A DNA stretch of 64,000 bases from Corylus avellana (GCF_901000735.1 NC_081544.1:19359358-19423357), one strand, 5' to 3'. Positions 1 to 11,882 are shown, counted from the first letter of the stretch. Notes: a model not told the origin generated them from the letters alone. Translations and numbers: made by a program.

Positions 1-2
1 GA

Positions 3-137
3 AATAAAGAATCTGTTGGAGTTGATATTAAAAAATTAGTAGCTAAAATAGAGAATTGTGCTTTTCAACTAGGTAGAATACCTCTTACTGCTGGAGATGC
101 TCTAACGAGGTTGTTTCTCATTCGATTTGGGCCGTAA
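3..137 (+). CDS. Possible 3' coding tail of a gene running off the left edge
   Basis: A frame open from the window edge gives 44 codons ending in TAA at 135-137. The residues are of normal composition (for example the motif GRIPLTAGDALTRLF) in contrast to the AT-rich, stop-filled DNA after it. No splice acceptor or start is visible and I do not recognise the family. It could equally be a chance open frame or the tail of a transposon ORF. Confidence 0.25.
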   Translation, partial: NKESVGVDIKKLVAKIENCAFQLGRIPLTAGDALTRLFLIRFGP

Positions 138-356
138 ACAATTTTAAAAACTCTTTTTTTTTTCTTTTTTTTTTTTCAGAAGTTGACATAAGTATCAATT
201 TTTCTATACCAGACAAAAGAAAAGAAAAAATCCAAGTTGTTTCTTATTGGATTTGGATTATAGTAGGAGAGGTCAACAATTTTAAACAAAATTTTCAAAC
301 ATTAACGTGAGCATTTATTGATTATAACCGATAGCAAGTACTAGCAACAAATACTT

Positions 357-607
357 ATCAAACACCCTCGTATATCAAAACTGGCCGATCACTTTCATAA
401 TTTTGGTCCTATTTTCACCACTCTTATTTTTTGTATTTTTCGTATTTTTTTAAAAAAATAATAAGAAAAGTCAACAGAAGTGCAACCATCAACACCCCTA
501 TATCATCCAAAACCAGCTGATCACTATTATCATTTTGGATTCTATTTTCACTATTGTTTTTTTTTTTTTTTTCTTAAAAAATAAAATAAAAAAGTCAACA
601 GAAATGC
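357..607. repeat. Two diverged tandem units of about 125 bp
   Basis: Unit 1 (about 357-487) and unit 2 (about 488-607) share the same order of landmarks: an 'atcaacaccc'-type start, 'gatcactnt.at.attttgg', 'ctattttcac', a poly-T/poly-A stretch, and the ending 'aaagtcaacagaa.tgca'. They differ by many substitutions, so the duplication is old. No coding potential is seen. Confidence 0.65.
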
Positions 608-631
608 AGATTTCTTCGCCCTAGTAGGATC

Positions 632-1092
632 ACTAGAAGAGGTGGCAAAACGGGTCGACCCGTAATGACCCGCAACCCATTTAGGGTAAACTCAAGCACG
701 ACTTGTTTAGCTAATGGAATGGCCCCACCAAACCCAGACATGACACGGTAATTTCGTGGATCACCCGACACGACCCATTTAACCTATTTAGTTTTTTTTT
801 AAATGAAAGTGATGAGTCGGGTCATAAACAGGCCAATTGACCCGTTTATCAAAGTAAACGGGTCATAACATTGACCCGTTTATGACCCAAACCCATTAAG
901 GGTAAAAATAAAAAATAATAAAATAATCGTGTATGACGAGTCACCAACGAGTGACCCGTGACACGATCTGTTAAGAGCAAAATAAATGGGTTGACCCATT
1001 TATGACCCAAACTTGTTTAAAGTAAATCAAAACCCGGTAATTTCGTGTCGTATTTATATCGGATTGTGTTAAATTTGTCAGTCCTAATTATT
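632..1092. mobile_element. hAT-like non-autonomous element with repeated gggtcgaccc/gacccgtt motifs
   Basis: The block opens with 'agaggtggcaaaacgggt' and closes with 'aaatttgtcagtccta', whose reverse complement (taggactgacaaattt) resembles the start, as in plant hAT MITEs beginning near 'ggggtggcaa'. Inside, short motifs such as 'gacccgtttat', 'gacccattta' and 'acgggtca' recur in both orientations. No intact 8-bp target duplication is visible, so the boundaries are approximate. Confidence 0.5.
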
Positions 1093-1812
1093 ATCACTAT
1101 TTCGTTATAACAAATCCAAATATTTTTGTTTACAACTTCAAAAAATAATAATTTTTTTTTTTTTTTTTAAAAAAAAAAGTACAAGAACATGGGCACAGAG
1201 TATCACAGCTCCTAAAGGAACATGTTTGCGTTACAACTCCTCCTCGTTCAAAAGGACAAATGAAAGCCTAGCTAACCTTAACATAATCATCATTTATCTT
1301 TGAAACAACGCCGAAAGTCGGTGATATTAATGATGACAAATACATTATATCAGCCGCCTCTTCTACCAAATATATTATTATTATTATTATTATTAGTTTT
1401 TTTCTTCCACAGAAACCCTGCTTGGGCTTGTCCTCTCTGCACGAGGAACAATTAGTTCGGCGACCGCATCGGTTGGTTCCCTAATTATTTAAACCTCTTT
1501 ATATATATATATATATATAACAACTTTTGTTCATTTTTCATTAAAATTATAATCTCAAATGATCAATTTTCTGCAACACTACTTTTATTTATAAAATCGC
1601 AAATTCAAACACGCTCTCGGACATGCACTGATTGATTCACTTGCTAAATAGAAAAGCCTAAGTTCCACAAAGATGTGCATTCGAATCGGTATGTGTTCAG
1701 CATCTTCATGCGGACAGTCTTGTTTGGTCAGGCCCAGGCTGAGGGAAACTCAAGCCTATTTTGAGTTTCAAGAAATGCACCTATTTTGACTTCTATAATA
1801 TATATATATAAA
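1093..1812. other. Gene-free AT-rich stretch with short microsatellites
   Basis: No coding frame or recognisable element is seen. It contains an (ATT)n run near 1372-1395, a (TA)n run at about 1500-1519, and poly-T/poly-A at 1150-1178. Confidence 0.6.
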
Positions 1813-2150
1813 GGGTTAAATTCACTTTATTCTTAAAATTTTAGAAGCTTTTTAATTCGAATCCAATGTTTAAAAATTAGCAATGTACTCCTCTAATGTT
1901 TCAAAAAATTTCAATTCAGACATTCTGTTACTAATTTTCATTAAATTGGACGAAAATTTATGAAATTACATAATTACCCTTAATGTTTTTTTTTTTTTTT
2001 AAAAAAAAAATTTCTGTCCAATTAGATGGAAATTAGTGACGAAAGGTCTAAATTGAAAATTTTTGAAACATAAATGAGGTACATTATCAGTTTTTAAATA
2101 TTAGGGTTTGAATTAAAAAAGTCTTGAAACTTCAGGAGTAAAGTAAATTT
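1813..2150. mobile_element. Inverted-repeat MITE-like element
   Basis: The left arm (ggttaaattcactttatt... then 'aatgtttaaaaattagcaatgtact') is matched in reverse by the right arm ('gtacattatcagtttttaaatatt' ... 'gtaaagtaaattttt'). The arms meet at a poly-T/poly-A centre near 1987-2011, so the whole element can fold as one hairpin. No target duplication was identified. Confidence 0.65.
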
Positions 2151-3303
2151 TTCTTTATTTTATTTTTTTATAAGTAAAATGTCAATGTTTCTTTAGACGG
2201 CACTTAATACGTCATTGTCAACATTGGTAGCACAATGTATTGAAGGAAACTCTAGCCCTGCCACCAAATACAATACCCTTTTCTTTTCTTTTCTTTGTTT
2301 TTTTTTTTTTAAAAAAAAAAAATTGGTATGAGTCTGAAACGTATTTTATAAAATTTGCAATATTACTTCCACAAGATACCTACAGTCCTACCTGTTAACA
2401 CCAACCTCCTTTTGTTTCTATTATATATTTTATTCTACTTGATACCAAGAGTTGTTTATGCTTAAAGAAAAATCCATTGTCAAAGGAATATTTGCTTCTT
2501 GTTCTCAATATAATATCTCATTTTTGTACATCCATCTCAATCATAACCCTCAAAATAAATAATACATTATACGATAACTCCACTCCGAATAGGATCAACT
2601 TTAAACCCTAATCATGAGATGGATACTATCAGTTTCCAGTATAAATTAACGCTCGCTTTATATACTATACTCTGAGAAAGAAAAGAAAAGAAAAAAGAAA
2701 AACACTCATTTTATGTACTTACAAATGGATATATGCAGTATACAAGTAACTCTCAACTCCTCCTCGATAAGAAACAAACCTCATATGATGAAATGATGCA
2801 AAGATGAGAAAGAAGGGATGGCTTACCCCTTTTGCTTCCTCCAAAAGATTAAAAAAATGACAAAAAGAGTGCCCTAACTCTAACTGTCTAAATAGACTAA
2901 ATGCTATGTACCTGGCACTGGAATCTTTGTTGGATCTCTCCAGCTTTGCAAGCCAGGCCTTTTTCTCACAACATACAAATGACAGGGTGCCTACACACAC
3001 ATGCTCATCATCCTCCTTTCCCTCAAAAGGTGGTGATGGGCACTACCCACAAAAATTTGGGCTTACATGGACACAAAAACCAGAAGAAAAAAGAAAAAAG
3101 AAAAAGAAGCAGACTTCAGATTTGTAGTCCACCAACATCACCAAATAGACCATGCCAGGAACCTCCCTCTCCATTAGGAGACTCCCACTGAGTTTCTTGA
3201 AAATGCAGAGGTGCATTCATTGATGCCATGTAACATTAAGCACCCCAAGGTTGGTGCTTTCTTTTCCTAATTTGCAGCTGTGAATCAGCTCCAATAGAGA
3301 AAT
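2151..3303. other. Gene-free stretch downstream of the MYOB gene, including its 3' UTR
   Basis: No protein family is recognisable on either strand. The part next to the gene (about 3190-3303) probably belongs to the last, non-coding exon of the minus-strand MYOB gene. Poly-purine and poly-pyrimidine runs occur near 2277-2320 and 2675-2705. Confidence 0.5.
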
Positions 3304-3391
3304 CTGCATTTACCAAGGGCACAGAATTAATCAACAAATGGTATTCCAATGTAATTCTAGGAGAAAATGAGCAAAAGTCAGAGGATAGTAC
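3304..3391 (-). other. Probable 3'-UTR intron of the MYOB gene
   Basis: On the minus strand, 28 nt past the stop codon, 'gctaatag|gtactatcc' makes a donor at 3391. An acceptor 'ggtaaatgcag|attt' ends at 3304. The 88-nt length matches the two coding introns (93 and 85 nt). The junction lies under 50 nt from the stop, so it should not trigger nonsense-mediated decay. There is no coding frame to test it. Confidence 0.4.
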
Positions 3392-3418
3392 CTATTAGCC
3401 TCATGAGTATAGTTAAGC

Positions 3419-6400
3419 TCAAAGTGAATACAAAACACCATCCCCCATGTTCCTCACACGGAGCTCCACACTCCTAAGATCACGAAGATTTTCTAAAATC
3501 TCTTGGAGAAGATCTAAACCCTTATCTCCTTTTCTCAAGGAGCTGATGCAATGCTTTAGAAACTCCCTATCTGCCTCAAGTGCTTGTAGCCTCTCATACA
3601 CATGATCTACCTCCTCTTCAATAGCAACCTTCTTCTGAAATTCGGTGTCCAAGGACTTTTGCAGTGCAACAGAATCAAATCCTTCTTCATGATGTCCATT
3701 CACCAAACCATCTTTACCATCTTTACCATCTGTACCAATGGCATCAAAAAGGGGAAGAAGTCTCTTTGCATTTGCTCTGATTCTTCTCTCTTGATGATGC
3801 TTTCCATTCATTTCTTTGGAATGGCCATTTTCAACACCATTTTCTTCACTCTCAGAATCTGAGTTCTTATGGTATCCATTTCCATTCTGTTGGAAGGAAT
3901 ACTCAACTGGTTTGACATCCTCAAAATGTTGTTCCTCCTCATCACTCAATGTGAAGAGCTTATCTTCCAACTTCTTGAGCTGCTGTAAAATTGATTGCCT
4001 CTCTTCCTCAAAGTTTGCAAGCGACTCTTCCAAATATAGAACTGCATCGGCCGGAGTGTTTAGGTTGCTACTTTCTTGACTGCCAAAGAAGCTATCTTCT
4101 TCCTTTGCTCCATGATTCAAATCAATAGATAGCACATCACTATCCTCAGCATTGCTACAAGAACCTGTGCTTCTTGTACTACTATCTCTTCTTCTCCTCG
4201 ACATCATTATATTTTCTTTGGATTCATACTCCTGGACCTTCTTCCGATATACTTCCAGCTCCTTTTCTACCTCTTGCTTCTCCTTTTCCCTTTTCACCAT
4301 AAGCTCATTCAAAAGCTGCAAAGCTTCCTGGTCATACTCAGATTGCTCTTCCATCATTCTCTGATAGTGCAAAGCTTCCATTTGCATTGCTGCCTTCTCT
4401 TCCTGCAGCCTATTTATCATTGCCATTGTCTGGTTGGTGGCCACTGCTGAAGAACTTCTCTCTTCATCTAGTTCTGCATATAAAGCATTCAAAGCCTTCC
4501 TTTCGGCTCTCAATGCTGATATTAACTTCTCAACGGTCAGCTCACCACCTTCAATCTCACTAATGACACTTCCATCCAAGGACTCTTCTGTTCCCGATTC
4601 TTTCCTCTCAAGCAGTAATAATTTCTTGTGCAAGTGATGCAAACCTTCTACATAAGTAGGTGTATCAGGAACTTTTTCTTCCTCAATTTCATTAAGCTCC
4701 GAACATAAGGATATATCGCAGTTTACAGCTTGCTTACTTGTTTCTACTGACATGGTTTTAAATTCTAACATTTCTTCTTCTGTTTGCCCAGAACCTAACA
4801 TAAGAATACCAGATTAACATATGCCAAAACATGAGAGTCCAATTTCTGAAGTTGGTTAAACAATAAACTAAAAGCTTACCATTATCATCATCAACTTGCT
4901 GTAAGACTGCGCTGGTGGAAGGATCTTCTTGTCTGTGTTCATATAATGGGAGAAATTCTTGGGTTTGAGCCTCATCAAGTGGTTCCTGATCAGGAATCTC
5001 CGTCCCTATTGAGATCTCTACTTTGAATTCATCGCCTCGCATTTGAATTGCTTCTTCAGGTGCTGCATGTAAGAGAAAATCATTAGAACTATTTATAGAC
5101 ACTCCAAATATAGCATACAAATAAAAGTCGAAGGAAATGAAACAAATAGGACTACCACGATGAGCATCTGAATACATTTTCCTGGCTGTTGCAGCTGCAG
5201 CTGCAGCTGATTGATCCTCATGATCATCATCTTTAGATGGTGTTTGAGTTGCTTCAGTGGTAGCAACTTGTTCATATTCTTCCCTCACTAAATCTTTTTC
5301 TTCTGTGTGCAAGACAGAGATACTGTCACTCTCAACCAGAACCAGGGATTCAAGCAATTCAACCTCGTCTTTTGAAAGTAATGCCACAGTCTCTCCTAAA
5401 TTGTGCCAATTCTCCACAACGGGTTCTGCCTGTTCTTCAACATGCATATCAAAATCCAAAATTACATCTTGATTATTACAATTTCCTTGATCTTCCACAT
5501 TATACCTTGGTTGACCTTGCTCTTCCACGGCAGCAGAACCAATCAATTCAACTGGAATCAATCTACAATCTTGATGATCGATGTAAAACTCGAGATGCTG
5601 TGGCAGAATTTCAGGGCATCTGTCCGTACTACAATTGACATGAACCGTGGATACATTCAAATTCTCCACTTTCACGGGTTCTCGCTTTTTTTCCATAACC
5701 ATATTCAAGTTGCCGTCTTCATCAGCTACCAGTTCCTTGCAGCCAGAGTCACATACAGAACATGTCTCCTCCGTCTCCTCTGCTTTTCTTCCAGAACCAT
5801 CATCAACGACATCATCAGAAACCATCTGAATTCCCCTGCTTTCTTCAATACTCTGGGCATCTTCACAAAGATTAATCGCGAAATCCGATCCGCTTCGATC
5901 TGAATAATCACCTTCATCAATTTGCGCATCAACCCCAGGTTCTTCAGTCAAATTCTGCTTCTGGGTATAATCGGAATCCCCCCAAGATGGCTTAATCAAT
6001 ATACAAGGAGAGTAGAACTTGCTGTCCAAGAGCACACCACAGCAAGAGCAACTGAAATTCCTCTCCCCGTTTTCACTGACCTTCTCATCACCGTTCTGGA
6101 TCAAACCAATCTTGTTCATCCATGGAAAGAAAGCAAACCTCTTTGACAGTTCAGGAGAATCAGGCTGCGATGAGGACGAGCAATCCTCGCACATATCTCG
6201 CGATTCGGCCAGTTTCCGGTGATTCAAGCAGTAACCCAGTTTGGAAATCTCAGAGGCATGAGCTTCACAAACAAGATCCCTATAAGAATTACTATACTTT
6301 CCAGGCTCCAAGATGTGATCAAGCCTAGAACACCATAAGCAGGGCTTTTGAAGGCCAAAGTAATCGGCGAATTTAACGATCAGATAGGAGAAGAGAGAAT

Positions 6401-6509
6401 TAAGGAGCAAAAGCACGATCAGAATCCATTCTAGGATGGCGTAGATGAGGGTAAGGGTGATTTTGTTGGTGTTCCTATGCAACATGGTGGCAAACTTGTT
6501 GGCAGCCAT
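3419..6509 (-). CDS. MYOB: Myosin-binding protein with GTD-binding (DUF593/zein-binding) domain, MYOB1/2-like
   Basis: Model: exon 1 6509-5156, exon 2 5062-4880, exon 3 4794-3419; 2913 nt, 970 aa. Junctions are G|gtagt...tgcag|CA and G|gtaagc...gttag|GT, both phase 1 and in frame. The ATG at 6509 is the first in the frame and is followed by the MAANKFATMLHR start typical of the family. A hydrophobic segment at about residues 17-45 is a transmembrane anchor, followed by a CLWC motif (57-60) and a Cys/His-rich stretch. The middle is acidic and disordered. Residues about 597-705 form the coiled-coil GTD-binding domain (from ELTVEKLISALRAER). The last 60 residues hold another coiled coil. In Arabidopsis this family anchors class XI myosins to vesicle and endomembrane compartments that drive cytoplasmic streaming. 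It is the most telomere-left gene of four on the same strand; no operon-like link to its neighbours. Family call is firm; which paralogue (MYOB1, 2 or 3) is not. Confidence 0.93.
5063..5155 (-). other. In-frame, stop-free 93-nt intron (exitron-like)
   Basis: The segment has a GT donor (cgtg|gtagtcc) and a tgcag acceptor, is AT-rich, and is exactly 31 codons long with no stop. If retained it adds a very hydrophobic insert (ICFISFDFYLYAIFG core) between residues 451 and 452. Spliced, the protein reads AHR-A-PEEAIQ, in keeping with the hydrophilic surroundings. Confidence 0.7.
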
Positions 6510-7176
6510 TGATGATGTTCTGCTCTGTTCTTAATATGTACAGAGAGCAGAGAGATATAATTGAGAGAATTTTCAGAAGAGAGTTTGTAGGCTAGTATTA
6601 GCGATGATGCTGAGAGACCAAGAGAATATTGGAGAAGATCAAAAGAGAAAGGTATTGGAAGGAACAAGATGTTGAACTGTTCCAATAGAGAGAGATAGAG
6701 AGAGTAGAACAAATGTAAATGAGAGAGTGGTTTTATTTAGACTGTGAAAGGCGGTTCGCGTGGAATGACAACCAAAGAAGACTAAACAATGTGTGTTTGA
6801 GTCGAGGAAAATAAAAGAATGTCTTTTCGAAGAATCTTCTTCTATATTGCTTTTCACACAATTAAGTAACATTTAACGTTTGGCAACTTGCAAATTCCAG
6901 TTGTGGACTTTACATGTTCAAAATGGAGAGCTTGATTAAAGGAAACACAAGCATTGAAACTTGCAAACAAATAGTTGGGAGGCTACAGAATCACCTACTT
7001 TCATTCAAATTGTTTGAGGCATTTTTACACCAATGTTATGTCATATGTGTATGTGGGTGCCATATAGAGAGAATACAATTTTACTAACATATTTCTTGCA
7101 ACAGTAGCTTATGTTGTTGCCGTCCTACCTTACCAATACTCCTGCACCACTCCGTATGAACCAAACTGTATACAAG
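6510..7176 (-). promoter_or_regulatory. 5' UTR and promoter region of the MYOB gene
   Basis: Minus-strand DNA upstream of the MYOB ATG. It contains a pyrimidine-rich tract (complement of the gagagagatagagagag run at about 6686-6705), typical of plant 5' UTRs. A TATA-like 'aaataaaacc' (complement of 'ggttttattt' at 6729-6738) lies about 220 nt before the ATG. The transcription start cannot be fixed from sequence. Confidence 0.35.
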
Positions 7177-7724
7177 TAGGGTAGCAATTTTTTATACGAC
7201 CCATAAGGCGTAAATTCAGTATGAATTTAATACAAAATTAGCGATTAGGGTTGAAGGGTCTAACTCATTTAATTAAATAGGTCTAGTTAAAGTTGACCTA
7301 TATTGTCTTATACTTATGTCCCAATATGACTATGAATCTGTCTAAAACCCAACACAAAATTAGTAACTTAGAGTTGACGGTCTGATCTGTTTAATCAAAT
7401 GAGTTGGGTTAAGATTGACTTAGAACATGTTTGAGATTGCGTTTGAGACATAGAGCTTTTAAGGCAAAAAACGTTTTTTGGCAAAAGTTTCATTTTTAAC
7501 ATTTTGTCAAAAATGTGTTTTGGCCATTTTTAGGTTTTTTGGACTTTTAAAAACACTTTCAATTTTTTTTTTTTACCAAACATACTTTTTTCTTCGAACG
7601 GATTTTTGAGTTTTGAATGCATTTTTAAATTTCTCAAACGTAAACCCAAACATGTTCTTATATAGTCTTATATCTATGTTTTGACACAATTTAAATTCGA
7701 CACGAGTACGAATTATCATCCCTA
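7177..7724. mobile_element. hAT-like non-autonomous element carrying a nested Harbinger MITE
   Basis: The ends are inverted: 'tagggtagcaatt' at 7177 and 'aattatcatcccta' ending at 7724. The interior has the same 'gggtctaactcatttaatt / gagttgggttaa' style motifs as the repeat at 632-1092. Flanks share only the first four bases of the expected 8-bp duplication (tatacaag / tataaccc). A second element (7423-7657) interrupts it. Confidence 0.55.
7423..7657. mobile_element. PIF/Harbinger-type MITE with TTA target duplication
   Basis: Terminal inverted repeats run 'gaacatgtttgagattgcg' at the left and, reverse-complemented, 'gaacatgtttgggtttacg' at the right. TTA flanks both ends (7420-7422 and 7658-7660), the usual Harbinger/Tourist signature. 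It is 235 bp, non-coding and sits inside the 7177-7724 element. Confidence 0.75.
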
Positions 7725-8564
7725 TATAACCCTACTCGACCAGGGGATAAGAGTTAAGTTGATATCCAAACACCTTCTCAAGGTCATTCCTGCCAGCTCC
7801 GACCCATTTTCTTTTTCGGCCAGCAAAATGGGGTGGCCTACCAACCACGTACCAAGAAGCTGGTGGACCACTTTCAAAGTATTTTGTGGGCCCCGTTAAA
7901 TGTACAGATGCTTGGGTTCATGATGCATCTCTATCCATGGAGCTTTGAGAATGTTTTCATATTCAAACTCTTTTATTTATTTTTGTTTTACTATATTATA
8001 TCAAAACTATTATTAATGTCTAGGCGGCTACTTTTATTTTCTGGCTGTTTTCTATTACATTTCATTTTGTTAAATATTGTGGATGTACGTTATTATTATT
8101 AATAATTTTAAACACTTCATTTTTCTTTCACAATGTTGATGTGATAGTTCTTACCGGCCTTTATATTAGTCATTAAAAAAAATCTAAGGGTTTAATTTTT
8201 TTTTTTTTTTTTTTTAAAAAAATCATTCAATAAAAAGGAAAGGAGTTACAAGGAACAAAAAGTTCAAGAGAAGTGGACTCCCCAACAACAAACTAAACGA
8301 AAGAAATTATCTCGAATTTAAAAACACTAAACAGGAAATGAGTGTGCTAATGACCTCAAAGGTATCAAATGTTTGTGTCCTTTAAACCTTGGGCAAAAGC
8401 TAAGGAATGGGCCGCATAAAGCGGTATAGGCACCAAAACAGAGGAGGGTGACATGACTCTAGTGAAACTCTTCAACCCTACCCAAACCCCCAATATAGGG
8501 GACACGAGCAGAAACATGACCCTTGAAAGATCCTTTAACCCTACCCTAACGAAACCCTTCAACT
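7725..8564. other. Gene-free stretch, no firm feature
   Basis: Short frames exist but match nothing I recognise. 8190-8225 is a poly-T/poly-A boundary followed by an A-rich segment (8220-8330), which resembles the tail of a minus-strand retroposon. 8440-8564 contains repeated 'aaccctacc' / 'cttcaacccta' words up to the gap. Confidence 0.4.
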
Positions 8565-8664
8565 NNNNNNNNNNNNNNNNNNNNNNNNNNNNNNNNNNNN
8601 NNNNNNNNNNNNNNNNNNNNNNNNNNNNNNNNNNNNNNNNNNNNNNNNNNNNNNNNNNNNNNNN
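8565..8664. other. Assembly gap (100 N)
   Basis: Exactly 100 undetermined bases, the usual placeholder for a scaffold join of unknown size. Confidence 0.99.
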
Positions 8665-8712
8665 AGATAAAAATATGGTATATATCATTACTTCATTATT
8701 ATTATTATATGA

Positions 8713-8878
8713 AGAAAAATGTTAGAAACCACATTTTTATCCCACAATTATACTACAATGATAACATGGCATCTCCAATCAACCCTTGATTTTTTTATTT
8801 TTTATTTTTAAATAAAGATTGATGCAAAGATTAGTTAGTAGTGTCACATTAACATTGTGTGATAGTTATGAGAATCCC
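8713..8878. repeat. Weak inverted-repeat (MITE-like) segment
   Basis: 'cccacaattatactacaatgat' near 8740 and the reverse complement of 'aacattgtgtgatagttatgaga' near 8850 are imperfect mirror images about an A/T-rich centre. Termini and target duplication cannot be defined. Confidence 0.35.
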
Positions 8879-9050
8879 CAAAATGTTACTCAAGTGGTAA
8901 GGATCTTGGTCTTTGTGGTATCCCGATCAGGTCTAAGGTTCGAATCTCATTGGGTGCAAACAATGCTTTGAAAATATGGGCATCAGCGAAGCCGGAGTCT
9001 TACTCTATTCATATGGAGGGGATGGTTTACACGAGTTCAGAATTTTCCCA
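8879..9050 (+). mobile_element. tRNA-derived SINE
   Basis: A polymerase III A-box-like 'ttactcaagtggtaagg' starts near 8886 and a near-consensus B box 'ggttcgaatctc' lies about 50 bp downstream at 8938-8949, the spacing of a tRNA promoter. The sequence between does not fold as a normal tRNA and continues into unrelated sequence, as expected for a SINE. The 3' boundary is an estimate. Confidence 0.6.
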
Positions 9051-9200
9051 AGAAGAATGAGTACATGAAATAACCCTAACTTAGAGGCATTTCCATCATA
9101 AATAAATTAAAATAAAAAATGTAATTTCTAGGCTTTCTCGTGTATGAATGAACACATAGTGAAGGTTCATAAAACTTTAGATTGTACAAGGAAAAATAAT

Positions 9201-9312
9201 TAATTAATCCTCTTAGTACTCCTTGAATACTTGTGTATTATGTATATATATATATATAATTAATCCTCTTAGTACTCCTTGAATACTTGTGTATTCTATA
9301 TATATATATATA
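9201..9312. repeat. Recent 56-bp tandem duplication ending in (TA)n
   Basis: 'taattaatcctcttagtact' starts at 9201 and again at 9257. The two copies are almost identical through 'cttgtgtatt' and each ends in a (TA)n run. Confidence 0.85.
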
Positions 9313-11845
9313 TATACATCGAGATGATCTCATGTGGCCATCTTTTTTTGACAGAAAAAGAATGTGGAGAGACTTGATGCTTGGCGTAATAGGGTTGAAA
9401 TTAGGCTTGGGGCATTGCCGCCATGGACCGACCCATTGCCATGCCTCTTTCATTTTTCAAACCTTAATAATAATTATTTCCATAAAAATTCTAACCATAA
9501 ACAGCTTTATCAATCATAGTCTCACAACGAAATTTGTATATATTTACATCCACACCCATATTTAATAGCTCTTATTCTTTTGAGAGGAATCTTACTTTTG
9601 TGCTTGCTTTTGCTTTTGTCAATTTCACAACATGAGTTCTAACTTAAGTGTCTCCATATTTGTCCCACCAGTTCCTAACTCTGATTCCATTCTAAATTAA
9701 TTAATTTAGCAGCAAAATATTACTGGAAAATAAAATAAACTGATTTTTTTTTTTTTAATAAAAATGTTCTAGCATTACTCAAAAGAAATAAAGGCAAAAA
9801 TGTGGGCTATATCCAAGAAATTAGATGTTCATAGGATCCATCAGTGAGATAAACATTGTTTTCTCTGTTTTTTAAATATTTTTGTGTGAGAGCTATATTT
9901 GGAAAACAATATCGTTTAGAAATTTTTTTTTTTTATTCAAATTTGATCTATACTTTGTTTAACTCTTTGAATGTCACCGTCTTAATCCGTTTTCAGATTT
10001 GCAGCATATTCCAACGAATTACGAGCTCAAAGAACCATTTTTTTTTAAAAAAAAAAAAGAAAAAGAAAAAGAAAAAGAGGGCTTCTTTTTTTTTTTGCTG
10101 TAATTTTTTATGATTAACCAAAGTATTATTATTATTTTTTATTTTTTGTCAAAAATATGGGGAGCCTTTTCAACAATTAGATGAAAAGTTTATAGGGTTA
10201 AAAACCAGAATTTAAAGCAAAGACTATCTTTGTTGTGGGACACAAAAGCTTAATCTTCTTTCAAAAGGTTTATTTAGAATATATGTCATGTTTTCCCTTT
10301 CACTTTATTTCTCTTAAAGCATTAATTTTTGACCAAAATGATAATCTTGTCCACACAAAAGGCAATTAAATTAAAATATGAAAAGAATGGGTGCGATTCA
10401 ATGTCCAAAAAATCAGATCTAAGCATTGTTTAGAATGGTTAATTAGAGATTAAATAATTTTCTATATTATTGGCCCACTCCCAGAATAATGGTCTTAAAA
10501 GGGTTTTCCACATGGCTCCTAATTCCATGCTTCACAATTTCAAATGTGACTCACCTAAGAACACACCATATAAATTGATATTAAAAAAAAAAAATACCAT
10601 TGGTACCCTCCAGTTACTCAATTCGATAGCGGACCCGTGGCATTATCTACACGGCTAGCGTGGTTATAAAGACATCATCCTACAAAACTAATTATTTATA
10701 AAAAAAAAAAAAAAGGTATTTTGCTTAATCGTTTTACAATAATCATACAGTGGACCCTATTTTCGTTTTCAATGATAACCCTTAATTAATTAAGCCTTGA
10801 TTTCAAGCATCCCATTTAGGTTGTCAAGCCATGGCTATGGTCCATTAAGGTCACTGCCACAAACAAAAACATGGGACCCTTTTTATTGTCTCAGCTTTGT
10901 GTTTGCAATGTGGTTCAAAATCAAGGCACTTGTGAAAAGGGTGTAATTTAATGCCTAAATTCTCCACTTAAAGGTGTCATATTTTTTTTCAAATAGGTGT
11001 AGAGCTAGGGCATCAAATCAGATCCCTTTTCTTTTGGGATAAGCTCTGAGATTGTTGGACTGTCGGCCTCTGTGGAAACCAACCCTCCACGCCGCCCCCC
11101 CCCCCCCAAAGAAAGGAAAAGAAAAAGAAAGAAGGAATATATATATACATAAACCTTGTCCAACATTGCGTCTACAGTCGGACCATTGGGATGGATTGAG
11201 TTTGACAACAATTATATGCTCCAATTTTTAGCAATTGTAACATGTAATGTCGAGAGGGGTTGAGACGTTATAGTTTTAAAGAAATTGTAGATTCTTAAAT
11301 TATGAAATTTATGTTGTTTTTTACATCCTAACGCTTGAAAAAAAAATACTACCTACCTATTAAAACTGTTGCATATTACAGTTGAGAAGTTATTAATTTT
11401 TTGCTCTCTATGTTATAAAAAAGCTTTCTGCAAAAAATATTGTCTTTTAGTTTTCTGAAAGAGGACGGGTCTATATATGTGAAAATGAAAAAAGCATTTT
11501 CAAAGGAAATTTCTTTCTAGTTGCCTCGATAACATGCCACAATTTTAGTTGGTGTTATTTTTCAAGAGTTTCGATATAAAGAAATGACCTAAATTTCGTA
11601 ATTTGAAAATTAATTATTTTTTTGAAATTTTAGGAAATCTTGATCAATGTAAGAGAGTTTATATGAGACCCATATGTTCAAATAAATTTTGAACTGTTTA
11701 GCTACTTACTTTGATAGATAGGTCTCATATGAGCTGTCCCATATTATTCACTTAAATTACTAATAATTCAGACAAATAATTGCCGTAAATTCTTGCCCCG
11801 AATAGAAATACCCATTTTTATGAGTTTGCAGCAACTGTTGACAAT

Positions 11846-11882
<37 letters not shown>

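Noticed and set aside
1500..1519. CRISPR-like or regulatory array
   Set aside because: Simple (TA)n and (ATT)n microsatellites; no spacer-repeat pattern occurs anywhere in the window.
5403..5903. A 166-codon frame on the plus strand
   Set aside because: It lies antisense within exon 1 of the MYOB gene and has no gene-like features of its own.
8879..8955. A tRNA gene
   Set aside because: A- and B-box-like sequences are present, but the acceptor and anticodon stems do not pair and the unit continues as a SINE body.
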